The notes: generated from the sequence alone by a model not told the origin. A DNA stretch of 46,460 bases from an uncultured Stomatobaculum sp. (GCF_937924975.1 NZ_CALEYG010000005.1:1-46460); one strand, 5' to 3'. Positions 24,305 to 33,730 are shown, counted from the first letter of the stretch. Made by a program: numbers and translations.

Positions 24305-25762
24305 TTATTCAGATACTCCTGTCTGATACTGTTCCAACAAACCGGTTTTGACATTCCAGAGCTTCCGCGAGAGATCCACATAGGTCTGGTGCGGGTACTC
24401 GAAGCGCTTTGACTCCTCCCAGAGGGTCGCAAGCTCTTCCTTGCAGTGCTGCCGGATGTCCATGACCTTCGGGGACTCGTAGACACAGCTGCCCTTTTCA
24501 AAGACAGGAACCAGGAGCTCTTTCATGCGGTAGGAACCGCCGGGGAGCAGCGTCTTTTTCCAGGTCTCGATCGGGTCGAAGAGTAGCAGCGGATCATCCG
24601 CAGAGAACTGTTCGTCCGCGAGCGCAATGAGGTCTGCGACTATCATGCCCTGCAGGTCGTAGATGCGATACACTTTTTTGTCGCCGGGATTGGTGATTTT
24701 CTCGGCGTTTTCCGAAATTTTGATTTTCGGCAGGAAGCGCTGCTCCGTCTCGCTCCAGATGGCCGCGAGTTTGTAGACGCCGCCGAAAGCCGGGCAGTCC
24801 TTCGAGGTAATCAGGTTGGTGCCGACACCCCAGGAGTTGATGGTCGCGCCCTGCGCCTTCAGAGAGCCGATCAGGTTCTCATCGAGATCGTTGGAGGCCG
24901 AGATAATCGCATCGGTGAAGCCCTCGGCGTCGAGCGCGGCCTTGACCTTTTTCGAGAGGTAAGCTAAGTCGCCCGAATCCATGCGGATGCCGTAGCGCTT
25001 CGGGTGTATGCCTTTTTCGCGCAGTTCCTTGAAAACCTGAATCGCATGCGGCAGGCCGCTGTCCAGCGTGTCGTAGGTGTCGATTAAGAGGATGCAGGCA
25101 TCCGGATAGAGTTTCGCATAGGCGCGGAACGCAGAGAGCTCATCCGGGAAACTCATAATCCAGGAGTGCGCGTGCGTGCCGCTCACGGGGACATCGAAAA
25201 TCTGTCCGCAGAGTACATTCGAGGTGCCGACACAGCCGGCAATCATCGCGGCGCGCGCGCCGTAGATACCGGCATCCGGGCCCTGCGCTCTGCGGCAGCC
25301 GAACTCCATCACACCGTCGCCCTGCGCCGCGCGCACAATGCGGGCTGCCTTGGTCGCAATGAGGCTCTGGTGGTTGATGATATTCAGAAGCGCGGTCTCA
25401 ATGAGCTGTGCCTGCATAATCGGCGCGATGACCTTGACGAGCGGTTCGCGCGGGAAAATGACCGTGCCCTCCGGAATCGCATAGATATCGCCGGTGAAGC
25501 GGAAGTCCCGCAGGTAGTCGAGGAAGGCGGGCTTAAAGATGCCGAGGCTCTCCAGATAGGCGATATCCGCCTCCGTAAAGTGCAGGTTCTTTACATAGTC
25601 GATGAGCTGGTCGAGTCCCGCGCAGATTGCATAGCCGTTGCCCTCGGGGTTCGCGCGGTAAAACATGTCGAAGATAACGGTCTTGTTGACATCCTCGTTT
25701 TCAAAATAGCCCTGCATCATCGTGAGCTCGTACAGGTCTGTCAGTAGGGTCAGATTTCGCAT
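24305..25762 (-). CDS. pncB: nicotinate phosphoribosyltransferase
   Basis: Makes nicotinate mononucleotide from nicotinate and PRPP, the entry step of NAD salvage. It is 485 residues, the longer Firmicute form. LLTDLYELTMMQGYF is the N-terminal signature; MEFGCRRAQGPDAGIYGARAA and GTHAHSWIMSF are in the catalytic core, and GIRMDSGDLAYLSKK is the PRPP-phosphate site. The start has no clear Shine-Dalgarno, which suggests coupling to gpmA 16 bases upstream. Its pairing with nudC puts NAD synthesis and turnover in one transcript. Confidence 0.95.
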   Translation of the reverse strand: MRNLTLLTDLYELTMMQGYFENEDVNKTVIFDMFYRANPEGNGYAICAGLDQLIDYVKNLHFTEADIAYLESLGIFKPAFLDYLRDFRFTGDIYAIPEGTVIFPREPLVKVIAPIMQAQLIETALLNIINHQSLIATKAARIVRAAQGDGVMEFGCRRAQGPDAGIYGARAAMIAGCVGTSNVLCGQIFDVPVSGTHAHSWIMSFPDELSAFRAYAKLYPDACILLIDTYDTLDSGLPHAIQVFKELREKGIHPKRYGIRMDSGDLAYLSKKVKAALDAEGFTDAIISASNDLDENLIGSLKAQGATINSWGVGTNLITSKDCPAFGGVYKLAAIWSETEQRFLPKIKISENAEKITNPGDKKVYRIYDLQGMIVADLIALADEQFSADDPLLLFDPIETWKKTLLPGGSYRMKELLVPVFEKGSCVYESPKVMDIRQHCKEELATLWEESKRFEYPHQTYVDLSRKLWNVKTGLLEQYQTGVSE

Positions 25763-25778
25763 TTGTTTTTGTGCCGCG

Positions 25779-26528
25779 TCAAGCCTGTTTCTTGCCCTGG
25801 TTCGCGACTGCCTCCATCTTTTTCTTCAGTACTTCCTGGTCGCCGAGATAGTAGTGGCGAATCGGCTTAAAGGAATCGTCGAACTCGTAGACGAGCGGGG
25901 TGCCGGTCGGAATGTTGACACCGATAATATCCTCCTCGGAGATGTTGTCAAAGTACTTGACAAGAGCGCGGAGAGAATTGCCGTGTGCCGCGATGATGAC
26001 GCGCTTGCCGGCCTCCATCTCGGGGCGAATCACTTCGTTGAAGTAGGGAACCACGCGCTCAATCGTGGTCTCCAGGCTCTCGCAGTCGGGGAGCAGCGCC
26101 GGGTCCACATCGCGGTAAGCCGGGCTCTTCTTTGCACTTCTGTCGTCATTCGGATCCAGCACCGGCGGCTTGGTCGAGAACGAGCGGCGCCAGATCTTGA
26201 CCTGTTCCTCGCCGTACTTCTCGGCAGTCTCCGCCTTGTTGAGACCCTGGAGGGCACCGTAGTGGCGCTCGTTTAACTTCCAGCTCTTCACGACCTCGAG
26301 CCAGTCGCGGTCCATCTCGTCCAGAATGTGGTTCAGCGTGTGGATTGCGCGCTTTAAGTAGGAAGTAAAGCAGATGTCGAAATCATAGCCCTCTGCCTTT
26401 AAGAGCTGACCGGCAGCCTTTGCCTCCTCGTGGCCCTTGTCCGAGAGGTCCACATCCATCCAGCCGGTGAACAGATTTTTCTTGTTCCACTCACTTTCGC
26501 CGTGTCGCACCAATACGAGTTTCATCAT
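25779..26528 (-). CDS. gpmA: 2,3-bisphosphoglycerate-dependent phosphoglycerate mutase
   Basis: Interconverts 3- and 2-phosphoglycerate in glycolysis. It is 249 residues. LVLVRHGESEWNKKNLFTGW contains the phospho-accepting His in the RHG motif; RRSFSTKPPVLDPND and IIAAHGNSLRAL (second catalytic His) complete the histidine-phosphatase fold. The ATG at 26528 (MMKLVLVRHG) follows AAAGGAG at eight bases; the next codon is also ATG. A longer frame to 26624 lacks a ribosome-binding site and includes the proposed -10 region. It is first in gpmA-pncB-nudC. Confidence 0.96.
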   Translation of the reverse strand: MMKLVLVRHGESEWNKKNLFTGWMDVDLSDKGHEEAKAAGQLLKAEGYDFDICFTSYLKRAIHTLNHILDEMDRDWLEVVKSWKLNERHYGALQGLNKAETAEKYGEEQVKIWRRSFSTKPPVLDPNDDRSAKKSPAYRDVDPALLPDCESLETTIERVVPYFNEVIRPEMEAGKRVIIAAHGNSLRALVKYFDNISEEDIIGVNIPTGTPLVYEFDDSFKPIRHYYLGDQEVLKKKMEAVANQGKKQA

Positions 26529-26594
26529 CGCAATCGCTCCTTTCGTAAGCCCTGACTCCGCGTCACAGTCGGCGTATTTGCCAGGCTTTAGAGC

Positions 26595-26603
26595 ATGATA
26601 ACA
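26595..26603 (-). promoter_or_regulatory. extended -10 promoter of gpmA
   Basis: The minus strand reads TGTTATCAT, an extended -10 box (hexamer TATCAT at 26600-26595). No good -35 is seen. It is divergent from the ansA promoter about 50 bases away. Confidence 0.5.
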
Positions 26604-26651
26604 CAAAGCGGCGGGCTTTTCCATGCGCTATAGTGAATGGGGCAAAGCGCA

Positions 26652-26680
26652 TTGAGTTTTTGTGCCGCTTTTGTTAGAAT
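26652..26680 (+). promoter_or_regulatory. promoter of the asparaginase gene
   Basis: TTGAGT (26652-26657) and TAGAAT (26675-26680) are separated by 17 bases, and TGT precedes the hexamer to give an extended -10. Transcription would start near 26687. Confidence 0.75.
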
Positions 26681-26709
26681 TAGACATTATGACGAAAACG
26701 GAGGCTGCT

Positions 26710-27714
26710 ATGGGCAAAAAATTGCTGTTGATTAACACGGGAGGCACCTTTTCTTCGGTGCCGAGCGAAAAAGGACTTGCACCGGGCATCAACCTCGAGG
26801 AAATTATGAAAACCATAGGTCCGATCGGAGAAGGGCACAGCTTTGAGTTAAAGGACTATGCTTCCCTCGACTCGGCGAACATCACGCCGGAGGACTGGGT
26901 CGCGATTGCGAATCTTGTCGCGGCGGCCAGAGAGGACTGTGACGGTGTGGTCATCATCCACGGCACGGACAGCATGTCCTACACATCCTCGATGCTCTCG
27001 TTCATGCTCCAGAATATCGAGATGCCGGTCATTCTGACGGGAAGCCAGCTGCCGCTCCGCGCGCCCCTGACCGATGCGATCGATAACCTCCGCTGCGCGA
27101 TTACGGCGGGTTTAAGCGGCATGCTCCGCGGCGTCTATACGGTCTTTCACCAGAAGCTCATTCTCGGCTGCCGCACCTCGAAGGTGAGAACCGTCTCGTT
27201 TAATGCTTTTGAGTCGGTCAACTATCCGTTGATCGGCGAGTTCAATGCGTTCGGCATGCAGGTCTTAAAGGAGCCGCTCCGCCGCGCGGCGTTTCAGCTC
27301 TCACCGGAGTACTCGGAGAACATCGCGGTGTTAAAAATTTTCCCAGGTATGCACGCGGATATCTTCCGCTATCTCTACGACAAGGGCTGTGAAGGTGTGT
27401 TTGTCGAGGCCTTCGGTCTCGGCGGCGTGCCCTTCCTCCACAATAATATTCTGGAGGAAATCGACCGGGCGAGCAGCAAGGGCATGAGCATCCTGGTGGG
27501 CAGCCAGTGCCGCTACGAGGGCAGCAATCTCGATGTTTACGAGACCGGTCTTCGCGTGCAGGAGAGCGGCGGCATCCCGGTCTTTGATATGACCCAGGAG
27601 GCGACAGTCACGAAGCTCATGTGGGCGCTCGGGAGAAGCAAGGAGAGAGAAGATGTGCGGAAGAGTTTCTTCACGAACTATGTGGATGAAGTCACTTTGC
27701 CGCGCCTTCGCTGA
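26710..27714 (+). CDS. ansA: type I L-asparaginase
   Basis: Hydrolyses asparagine to aspartate and ammonia. It is 334 residues, with no signal peptide, so cytosolic type I. LLINTGGTFSSVPSEKGL carries the first catalytic Thr, and DGVVIIHGTDSMSYTSSML the second Thr-Asp motif; PVILTGSQLPLRAPLTDA is conserved. The ATG at 26710 follows GGAGG at five bases; an ATG at 26689 lies at the predicted transcription start and is unlikely. It is monocistronic and divergent from gpmA. Confidence 0.94.
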   Translation: MGKKLLLINTGGTFSSVPSEKGLAPGINLEEIMKTIGPIGEGHSFELKDYASLDSANITPEDWVAIANLVAAAREDCDGVVIIHGTDSMSYTSSMLSFMLQNIEMPVILTGSQLPLRAPLTDAIDNLRCAITAGLSGMLRGVYTVFHQKLILGCRTSKVRTVSFNAFESVNYPLIGEFNAFGMQVLKEPLRRAAFQLSPEYSENIAVLKIFPGMHADIFRYLYDKGCEGVFVEAFGLGGVPFLHNNILEEIDRASSKGMSILVGSQCRYEGSNLDVYETGLRVQESGGIPVFDMTQEATVTKLMWALGRSKEREDVRKSFFTNYVDEVTLPRLR

Positions 27715-27734
27715 GGGGAAAGCGTGTTTCTTCC

Positions 27735-27763
27735 TTGACATAGAAAATAAGGCTGATTATACT
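27735..27763 (+). promoter_or_regulatory. promoter of ileS-glgP
   Basis: A consensus TTGACA (27735-27740) and TATACT (27758-27763) are 17 bases apart, among the best promoters in the window. The leader to ileS is about 265 bases and holds a T-box. Confidence 0.88.
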
Positions 27764-27769
27764 GAAAAA

Positions 27770-28015
27770 AACCTATAGCCAAAGGCGTTGACAAAGAGAG
27801 TAGGCACGGAAAACAGCGACAGAGAGCCGGGGACGGTGGAAGCCCGGCGCCAAGTATCCGTGTTGAAAATCACTTTTGAGCCGCTCTCCGGAGCCGCGGC
27901 ATAAGCTGCGGGGTAGGGAGAGACGTAGGCCCCACGTCACGGGGAAAAGCAAAATACAGGTGGTACAGCGAAAGCAGAGAGCGTTCGTCCTGAGAGGGGC
28001 GGGCGCTTTTTCTTT
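27770..28015 (+). promoter_or_regulatory. T-box leader, predicted tRNA-Ile sensing, upstream of ileS
   Basis: The T-box core AGGTGGTACAGCG is at 27958-27970 and is followed by a terminator hairpin. The stretch TGAAAATCACTTTTGAG at 27864-27880 fits the usual surroundings of a specifier loop, giving ATC (Ile) at 27869-27871 as the likely specifier codon, in agreement with the downstream gene. Boundaries and folding are approximate. Confidence 0.9.
27980..28015 (+). terminator. T-box attenuator terminator (ileS leader)
   Basis: AGCGTTCGTCC (27980-27990) pairs with GGGCGGGCGCT (27997-28007), using three G-T wobbles, and is followed by TTTTTCTTTT. The many wobbles make the hairpin readily displaceable by the antiterminator. 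Confidence 0.82.
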
Positions 28016-28035
28016 TGAGACAGGAGGATGGAGCA

Positions 28036-31000
28036 GTGTACAGAAAAGTCCCAACAGACATGAACTTTGTGGCACGCGAGGGCGAAGTCGAGAAGTTCTG
28101 GGCAGAGAATCGGATTTTTGAGAAGTCCGTCGAGCAGCGCGAGGGCTGCGAGACCTATATGTTTTACGACGGGCCGCCGACCGCAAACGGCAAGCCGCAC
28201 ATCGGCCACGTCGAGACCCGTGTCATCAAGGACATGATTCCGCGCTACCACGCGATGAAGGGACAGTATGTCCCGCGAAAAGCGGGCTGGGACACCCACG
28301 GTCTGCCGGTCGAGCTCGAGGTCGAGAAGGAAATCGGCATCGAGGGCAAGGATGAAATCGAGGCGTACGGCGTCGAGCCCTTCATCAAAAAGTGCCGCGA
28401 GTCCGTGTGGCGCTACAAGGAGATTTGGGAGCGTTTTTCCGGCAAGGTCGGCTTCTGGGCGGACATGGAGCACCCCTATATCACCTGTGACGACAACTAT
28501 ATCGAGTCGGAGTGGTGGGCCTTAAAGGAAATTTGGAAGAAAGACCTGCTCTACAAGGGCTTTAAGGTGGTTCCTTACTGCCCGCACTGCGGAACGCCGC
28601 TCTCCTCGCACGAGGTCGCACAGGGCTATAAGGCAATCAAGGACAGAACCGCGATTGTCCGCTTCCGGGTGAAAGGCGAAGACGCGTACTTCCTCGCCTG
28701 GACCACGACGCCCTGGACCTTGCCCTCGAACATCGCGCTCTGCGTCAATCCGCACGAGAGCTATGTGAAGGTCAAGGCAGCGGACGGCAATACCTACTAT
28801 CTCGCGGAGGCACTGCTTGAGAAGGTGCTCGGCGAGGGCTATGAAATCCTTTCGCGCTATACCGGCAAGGAGCTCGAGCATAAGCCCTATGAGCCGCTCT
28901 ACAGCTGTGCGGCGGAAGCGGTAGCGCGCCAGCATAAAGAGGCGTTCTTTGTCTACGCGGACGAGTACGTCACGATGACCGACGGTACCGGCATTGTCCA
29001 CATTGCCCCGGCCTTCGGTGAGGACGATGCGCGCGTGGGCCGCGCTTATGACGCGCCCTTCGTTCAGATGGTCGATGATAAGGGAAAGATGAAGCCTGAG
29101 ACCGGCAAATTTGCGGGCATGCGCTGCAAGCCGACCGAGAAGGAAATCGAAGAAGGCGCTGTCTCGGCAGATCCGGAAGTGCTGAAGGATCTCGAGGAGA
29201 GAGGACTGCTCTTTGCATCCCCGAAGGTCGAGCACGACTATCCGCACTGCTGGCGCTGCGGCACGCCGCTCATCTACTATGCGCGCGAGTCCTGGTTCAT
29301 CAAGATGACCGCGGTGCGCGACGACCTCGTGCGGAACAATCAGAAAATCAACTGGGTGCCGCAGTCGATCGGCGAGGGGCGCTTCGGCAACTGGATTGAG
29401 AACATTCAGGACTGGGCGGTCTCGAGAAACCGCTACTGGGGCACGCCGCTCAATATCTGGGAGTGCCCGGACTGCGGCGAGAAGCTTGCGGTCGGCTCCC
29501 GCGAAGAGCTGGCAGCGCTCTCCGGCGACGAGAGCGCAAAGACTGTCGAGCTGCACCGCCCCTATGTGGATCGCTTTACGATTCCCTGCCCGAAGTGCAG
29601 CGGCAAGATGAAGCGCGTCCCGGAGGTGGTCGATGTCTGGTTCGACTCGGGCGCCTGCCCCTACGCGGAGCTCCACTATCCCTTTGAGAACAAGGAACTC
29701 TTGGAGCAGCAGCTTCCGGCGTCCTTTATCTCCGAGGCGGTCGATCAGACCCGCGGCTGGTTCTACTCCCTCCACGCGGAGTCGACGCTGCTCTTTAATA
29801 AGCCGGCGTTCACGAATGTCATCGTAATGGGGCTCGTGCTCGATGAGAACGGCAATAAGATGTCCAAGTCGAAGGGCAACGCCGTGGATCCGATGGAGGC
29901 GCTCGATACCTTCGGCGCCGATGCGATTCGCTGGTATTTCTACACCGCTGCGGCGCCGTGGCTCCCGAAGAAGTTCTCGGAGGATGCGGTTCGCGAGGGT
30001 CAGAGAAAGTTCCTCGGCACGCTCTGGAACACCTACGCGTTCTATGTGCTCTATGCCGACATTGACCGCTTCGACCCGACCAAGTATACGCTCGACTACG
30101 AGAAGCTCTCGGTCATGGACAAGTGGCTGCTCTCGAAGATGAACAGCATGGTGCGGGATGCGGACAAGAATCTTGCGGCGTATAAGATTCCGGAGACCGC
30201 CGCGGTGCTTCAGGAGTTTGTCGATGACATGTCGAACTGGTATGTGCGCCGCTGCCGCAACCGTTTCTGGGCAAAGGGCATGGAGCAGGACAAGATTAAT
30301 GCGTTCATGACGCTCTACACGGCGCTGGTCACGGTCGCGAAGGCGGCTGCGCCGATGATTCCGTTTATGAGCGAGCAGATTTACCAGAACCTGGTTCGCA
30401 CGGTCGATACAGCCGCGACGGAGTCCGTGCATCTCTGCGATTACCCGGTTGCGGACGAGGCGCACATCGACGCGGAACTTGAGAAGAGCATGGACGAGGT
30501 GCTGAAAGTGGTCGTGCTGGGTCGCTCGGCGCGCGAGGCTTCCGGCAGAAAGAACCGCCAGCCGCTCTCGATGCTCTACGTGAAGGCGCCGGAGACGCTC
30601 GGCAGCTTTTATCAGGACATCATCCGCGATGAGCTCAATGTAAAGGCACTCGAGTTCACGGACGACGCGGAGCGCTTTGTGAATTACCTCTTCAAGCCGC
30701 AGTTAAAGACCGTGGGACCGAAGTACGGCAAGCATCTGAATGCGATTAAGGAGCACTTAAAGGCGCTCGACGGTCAGAAGGCCATGGCGGAACTCAACGC
30801 AAACGGCAGTCTCGGCTTTACCCTGCCGGACGGCACGGAAGTATCGCTCGGCAGAGAAGATCTCTTAATCGAGAGCGCGCAGTCGGAGCGCTATGTCTCC
30901 GCGCAGGACAACGGCATCACCGCGGTGCTCGACATTGAACTCAATGAGGCGCTCATCGAAGAGGGCTTTGTGCGCGAGCTGATCTCGAAAGTGCAGACCA

Positions 31001-31227
31001 TGCGAAAAGATGCCGGATTTGAGGTCACGGATCACATTGTGCTGAACATCCGCGGCAACGCAAAGATTGCCGCACTCGCCGCGAAGTACGAAGAATTGTT
31101 GAAGAATACGATTCTTTCCGATGAGATTCATAGTGAATCGGACGAAAATCGTGAAGATTTCACGAAAGAGTGGAATTTGAACGGCGAACTCGTTACACTC
31201 TCGGTGAGATGTGTCAAAGCGCAGTGA
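28036..31227 (+). CDS. ileS: isoleucine-tRNA ligase, long (type 2-like) form
   Basis: Charges tRNA-Ile. It is 1063 residues, clearly longer than the about 920-residue type 1 enzyme of Bacillus. The class I HIGH motif is at 55-58 (GPPTANGKPHIGH), and KMSKS at 608-612 (NKMSKSKGNAVDP). A large CP1 editing domain lies between, with WTTTPWTLPSNIAL. The GWDTHGLPVELEVEKE stretch and the length match type 2 enzymes, the class that includes mupirocin-tolerant forms; this assignment is by recognition only. The GTG at 28036 is chosen because AGGAGG lies eight bases upstream. It is controlled by the T-box and followed 18 bases later by glgP. Confidence 0.95.
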   Translation: MYRKVPTDMNFVAREGEVEKFWAENRIFEKSVEQREGCETYMFYDGPPTANGKPHIGHVETRVIKDMIPRYHAMKGQYVPRKAGWDTHGLPVELEVEKEIGIEGKDEIEAYGVEPFIKKCRESVWRYKEIWERFSGKVGFWADMEHPYITCDDNYIESEWWALKEIWKKDLLYKGFKVVPYCPHCGTPLSSHEVAQGYKAIKDRTAIVRFRVKGEDAYFLAWTTTPWTLPSNIALCVNPHESYVKVKAADGNTYYLAEALLEKVLGEGYEILSRYTGKELEHKPYEPLYSCAAEAVARQHKEAFFVYADEYVTMTDGTGIVHIAPAFGEDDARVGRAYDAPFVQMVDDKGKMKPETGKFAGMRCKPTEKEIEEGAVSADPEVLKDLEERGLLFASPKVEHDYPHCWRCGTPLIYYARESWFIKMTAVRDDLVRNNQKINWVPQSIGEGRFGNWIENIQDWAVSRNRYWGTPLNIWECPDCGEKLAVGSREELAALSGDESAKTVELHRPYVDRFTIPCPKCSGKMKRVPEVVDVWFDSGACPYAELHYPFENKELLEQQLPASFISEAVDQTRGWFYSLHAESTLLFNKPAFTNVIVMGLVLDENGNKMSKSKGNAVDPMEALDTFGADAIRWYFYTAAAPWLPKKFSEDAVREGQRKFLGTLWNTYAFYVLYADIDRFDPTKYTLDYEKLSVMDKWLLSKMNSMVRDADKNLAAYKIPETAAVLQEFVDDMSNWYVRRCRNRFWAKGMEQDKINAFMTLYTALVTVAKAAAPMIPFMSEQIYQNLVRTVDTAATESVHLCDYPVADEAHIDAELEKSMDEVLKVVVLGRSAREASGRKNRQPLSMLYVKAPETLGSFYQDIIRDELNVKALEFTDDAERFVNYLFKPQLKTVGPKYGKHLNAIKEHLKALDGQKAMAELNANGSLGFTLPDGTEVSLGREDLLIESAQSERYVSAQDNGITAVLDIELNEALIEEGFVRELISKVQTMRKDAGFEVTDHIVLNIRGNAKIAALAAKYEELLKNTILSDEIHSESDENREDFTKEWNLNGELVTLSVRCVKAQ

Positions 31228-31245
31228 GAAATGGAGGAGATTGAG

Positions 31246-33708
31246 TTGGCAGGAGTTATCAAGAAGTTGGATAAGGAGACGCTGAAGCAGGCGATTATCA
31301 ACAACCTGAAGACGCTCTACCGGAAAGATGTCAGTGAGGCGACGCTGCAGATGGTCTATCAGGCAGTCGCCTATGCGGTTAAGGAAGATGTGATTGACAA
31401 CTGGATTGCGACGCAGAAGGCCTATGACAAGGCGGACGCAAAGAAGGTCTATTATCTCTCGATGGAGTTCCTGGTCGGCAGAGCGCTCGGCAACACCATG
31501 CTCGCCCTCAAGGAAGAGGATGCGATTCGTGAGGCAGTCGAAGAACTCGGCTTCGATCTCACGGAAATCGAAGATGAGGAGAGAGATCCGGCGCTCGGCA
31601 ACGGCGGCCTCGGTCGTCTCGCTGCCTGCTTCCTCGACTCGCTCTCGACGCTCAACTACCCGGCGTACGGCTGCGGCATTCGCTATCACTACGGCATGTT
31701 CCGCCAGAAGATTGAGAACGGCTACCAGAAGGAAATTCCGGATGATTGGTTAAAGAACGGCTATCCGTTTGAGATTAAGCGCGACGAGTATGCCTGCGAG
31801 GTCAAGTTCGGCGGCTATGTCGCGACCCGCATGGAGAACGGCAACCCGCACTTCTATCAGGAAAACTACCAGTCGGTTCGCGCGGTGCCCTACGATCTTC
31901 CGATTGTCGGCTACGGCAACCACATCGTGAACACGCTCCGCATCTGGGACGCGGAAGCGATTACGAGCTTCCGCCTCGACTCCTTTGACCGCGGCGATTA
32001 TCAGAGAGCGGTCGAGGAGCAGAACCTCGCGAGAACCATCTCCGAGGTTCTCTACCCGAATGACAACCACTACTCCGGCAAGGAGCTCCGCTTAAAGCAG
32101 CAGTACTTCTTCATTTCGGCGTCTCTTCAGACCGCAATCAAGAAGTTCCTGCAGGGCCACGACGACATCCGCGAGCTCCCGAACTATGTCGTGTTCCAGA
32201 TGAACGACACCCACCCCACGGTCGCGGTGCCAGAACTCATGCGCATCCTGATGGACGAGCAGGGGCTCGGCTGGGAAGAGGCGTGGGCAATCACGAGCAA
32301 GGCTTGCGCGTACACGAACCACACAATCATGACCGAGGCGCTCGAGAAGTGGCCCATTGAGCTCTTCTCCCGCCTGTTACCGCGTATCTACCAGATTGTC
32401 GAGGAGATCAACCGCCGCTTCCTGCTCGAAATCGAGCACAAGTTCCCGGGCGACCAGGCGAGAAAAGACCGCATGGCAATTATCCACGACGGTCAGGTGC
32501 GCATGGCATTCATGGCCTGCGCGGCTTCGTTCTCGATTAACGGCGTCGCGAAGATTCACACCGAAATTCTTGAGAAGCAGACGCTCCGCGACTTCTACGA
32601 GCTCTCGCCCGAGAAGTTTAACAACAAGACCAACGGCATCACGCAGCGCCGCTTCCTGCTCCACGCGAACCCGCTGCTCGCCGACTGGATCACGGAGCGC
32701 ATCGGCGACAAGTGGATTACGGACCTCTCCGAGGTGAAAAAGCTCGGTGTCTATGTGGATGATGAGAAGAGCCGCCAGGAGTACATGAACATTAAGTACA
32801 AGAATAAGGTGCGCCTCGCGAACTACATTCTCGAGCACAACGGTATCGTCGTGGACCCGCGTTCCATCTTCGATGTTCAGGTCAAGCGTCTGCACGAGTA
32901 CAAGCGCCAGCTCATGAACATTCTCCACGTCATGTACCTCTACAACAAGATCAAGGACAACCCGGATATGCCGTTCTATCCGCACACCTTCATCTTCGGC
33001 GCAAAGGCGGCAGCAGGGTATCACCGCGCGAAGCTCACGATTAAGTTAATCAATGCCGTGGCGGATGTGATTAACAACGACGCATCGATCAACGGCAAGA
33101 TCAAGGTTGTCTTCATCGAGGACTACTGTGTCTCGAGCGCAGAGATTATCTTTGCGGCGGCAGATGTCTCCGAGCAGATTTCGACCGCAAGTAAGGAGGC
33201 GTCCGGCACTTCGAACATGAAGTTCATGCTGAACGGCGCACCGACTCTCGGCACGATGGACGGCGCAAACATCGAGATTGTGCATGAAGTCGGCGAGGAC
33301 AATGCGTTCATCTTCGGTATGTCAGCGGACGAGGTCATTCACTACGAGCAGAACGGCGGTTACAACCCGATGGTTATCTTTAACGCGGACCAGGAGATTC
33401 GCCGCGTGCTCATGCAGTTAATCAACGGTTTCTACTCGCCGGATGATCCGGAGCGTTTCCGCGACATCTACAACTCCCTGCTCACCGGCTCGAACGGAGA
33501 CCGTCCGGATGTCTATTTTATCCTCAAGGACTTCCGCTCCTATGCCGAGGCGCACGAGCGTGTGGACAAGGCTTACGCGGACGAGGAGAATTGGGCAAAG
33601 ATGTGCATGCGGAACACCGCAGCGGCAGGTCCGTTCAGCTCCGACCGCACAATTGAGGAGTATGTGAGAGATATCTGGCACCTGAAAAAGGTCGAGGTAA
33701 AGCTCTGA
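31246..33708 (+). CDS. glgP: glycogen/starch/alpha-glucan phosphorylase
   Basis: Releases glucose-1-phosphate from glycogen or maltodextrins using pyridoxal phosphate. It is 820 residues, the usual size. YYLSMEFLVGRALGN, GNGGLGRLAACFLDS and MNDTHPTVAVPELMR are conserved; EASGTSNMKFMLNGA contains the PLP Schiff-base Lys (K659). The TTG at 31246 is preferred, as GGAGGAGA lies six bases upstream; the ATG at 31231 lacks a ribosome-binding site. With no promoter between ileS and this gene, it is probably read from the ileS T-box promoter. Confidence 0.95.
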   Translation: MAGVIKKLDKETLKQAIINNLKTLYRKDVSEATLQMVYQAVAYAVKEDVIDNWIATQKAYDKADAKKVYYLSMEFLVGRALGNTMLALKEEDAIREAVEELGFDLTEIEDEERDPALGNGGLGRLAACFLDSLSTLNYPAYGCGIRYHYGMFRQKIENGYQKEIPDDWLKNGYPFEIKRDEYACEVKFGGYVATRMENGNPHFYQENYQSVRAVPYDLPIVGYGNHIVNTLRIWDAEAITSFRLDSFDRGDYQRAVEEQNLARTISEVLYPNDNHYSGKELRLKQQYFFISASLQTAIKKFLQGHDDIRELPNYVVFQMNDTHPTVAVPELMRILMDEQGLGWEEAWAITSKACAYTNHTIMTEALEKWPIELFSRLLPRIYQIVEEINRRFLLEIEHKFPGDQARKDRMAIIHDGQVRMAFMACAASFSINGVAKIHTEILEKQTLRDFYELSPEKFNNKTNGITQRRFLLHANPLLADWITERIGDKWITDLSEVKKLGVYVDDEKSRQEYMNIKYKNKVRLANYILEHNGIVVDPRSIFDVQVKRLHEYKRQLMNILHVMYLYNKIKDNPDMPFYPHTFIFGAKAAAGYHRAKLTIKLINAVADVINNDASINGKIKVVFIEDYCVSSAEIIFAAADVSEQISTASKEASGTSNMKFMLNGAPTLGTMDGANIEIVHEVGEDNAFIFGMSADEVIHYEQNGGYNPMVIFNADQEIRRVLMQLINGFYSPDDPERFRDIYNSLLTGSNGDRPDVYFILKDFRSYAEAHERVDKAYADEENWAKMCMRNTAAAGPFSSDRTIEEYVRDIWHLKKVEVKL

Positions 33709-33730
33709 GCCTTTCTTCCGAGAGACAAAC

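Noticed and set aside
28522..30465. 647-codon open frame on the minus strand inside ileS
   Set aside because: It is a mirror of the high-GC codon use of ileS. The translation is Arg/His/Leu-rich low-information sequence, has no ribosome-binding site, and lies fully opposite a clear essential gene.
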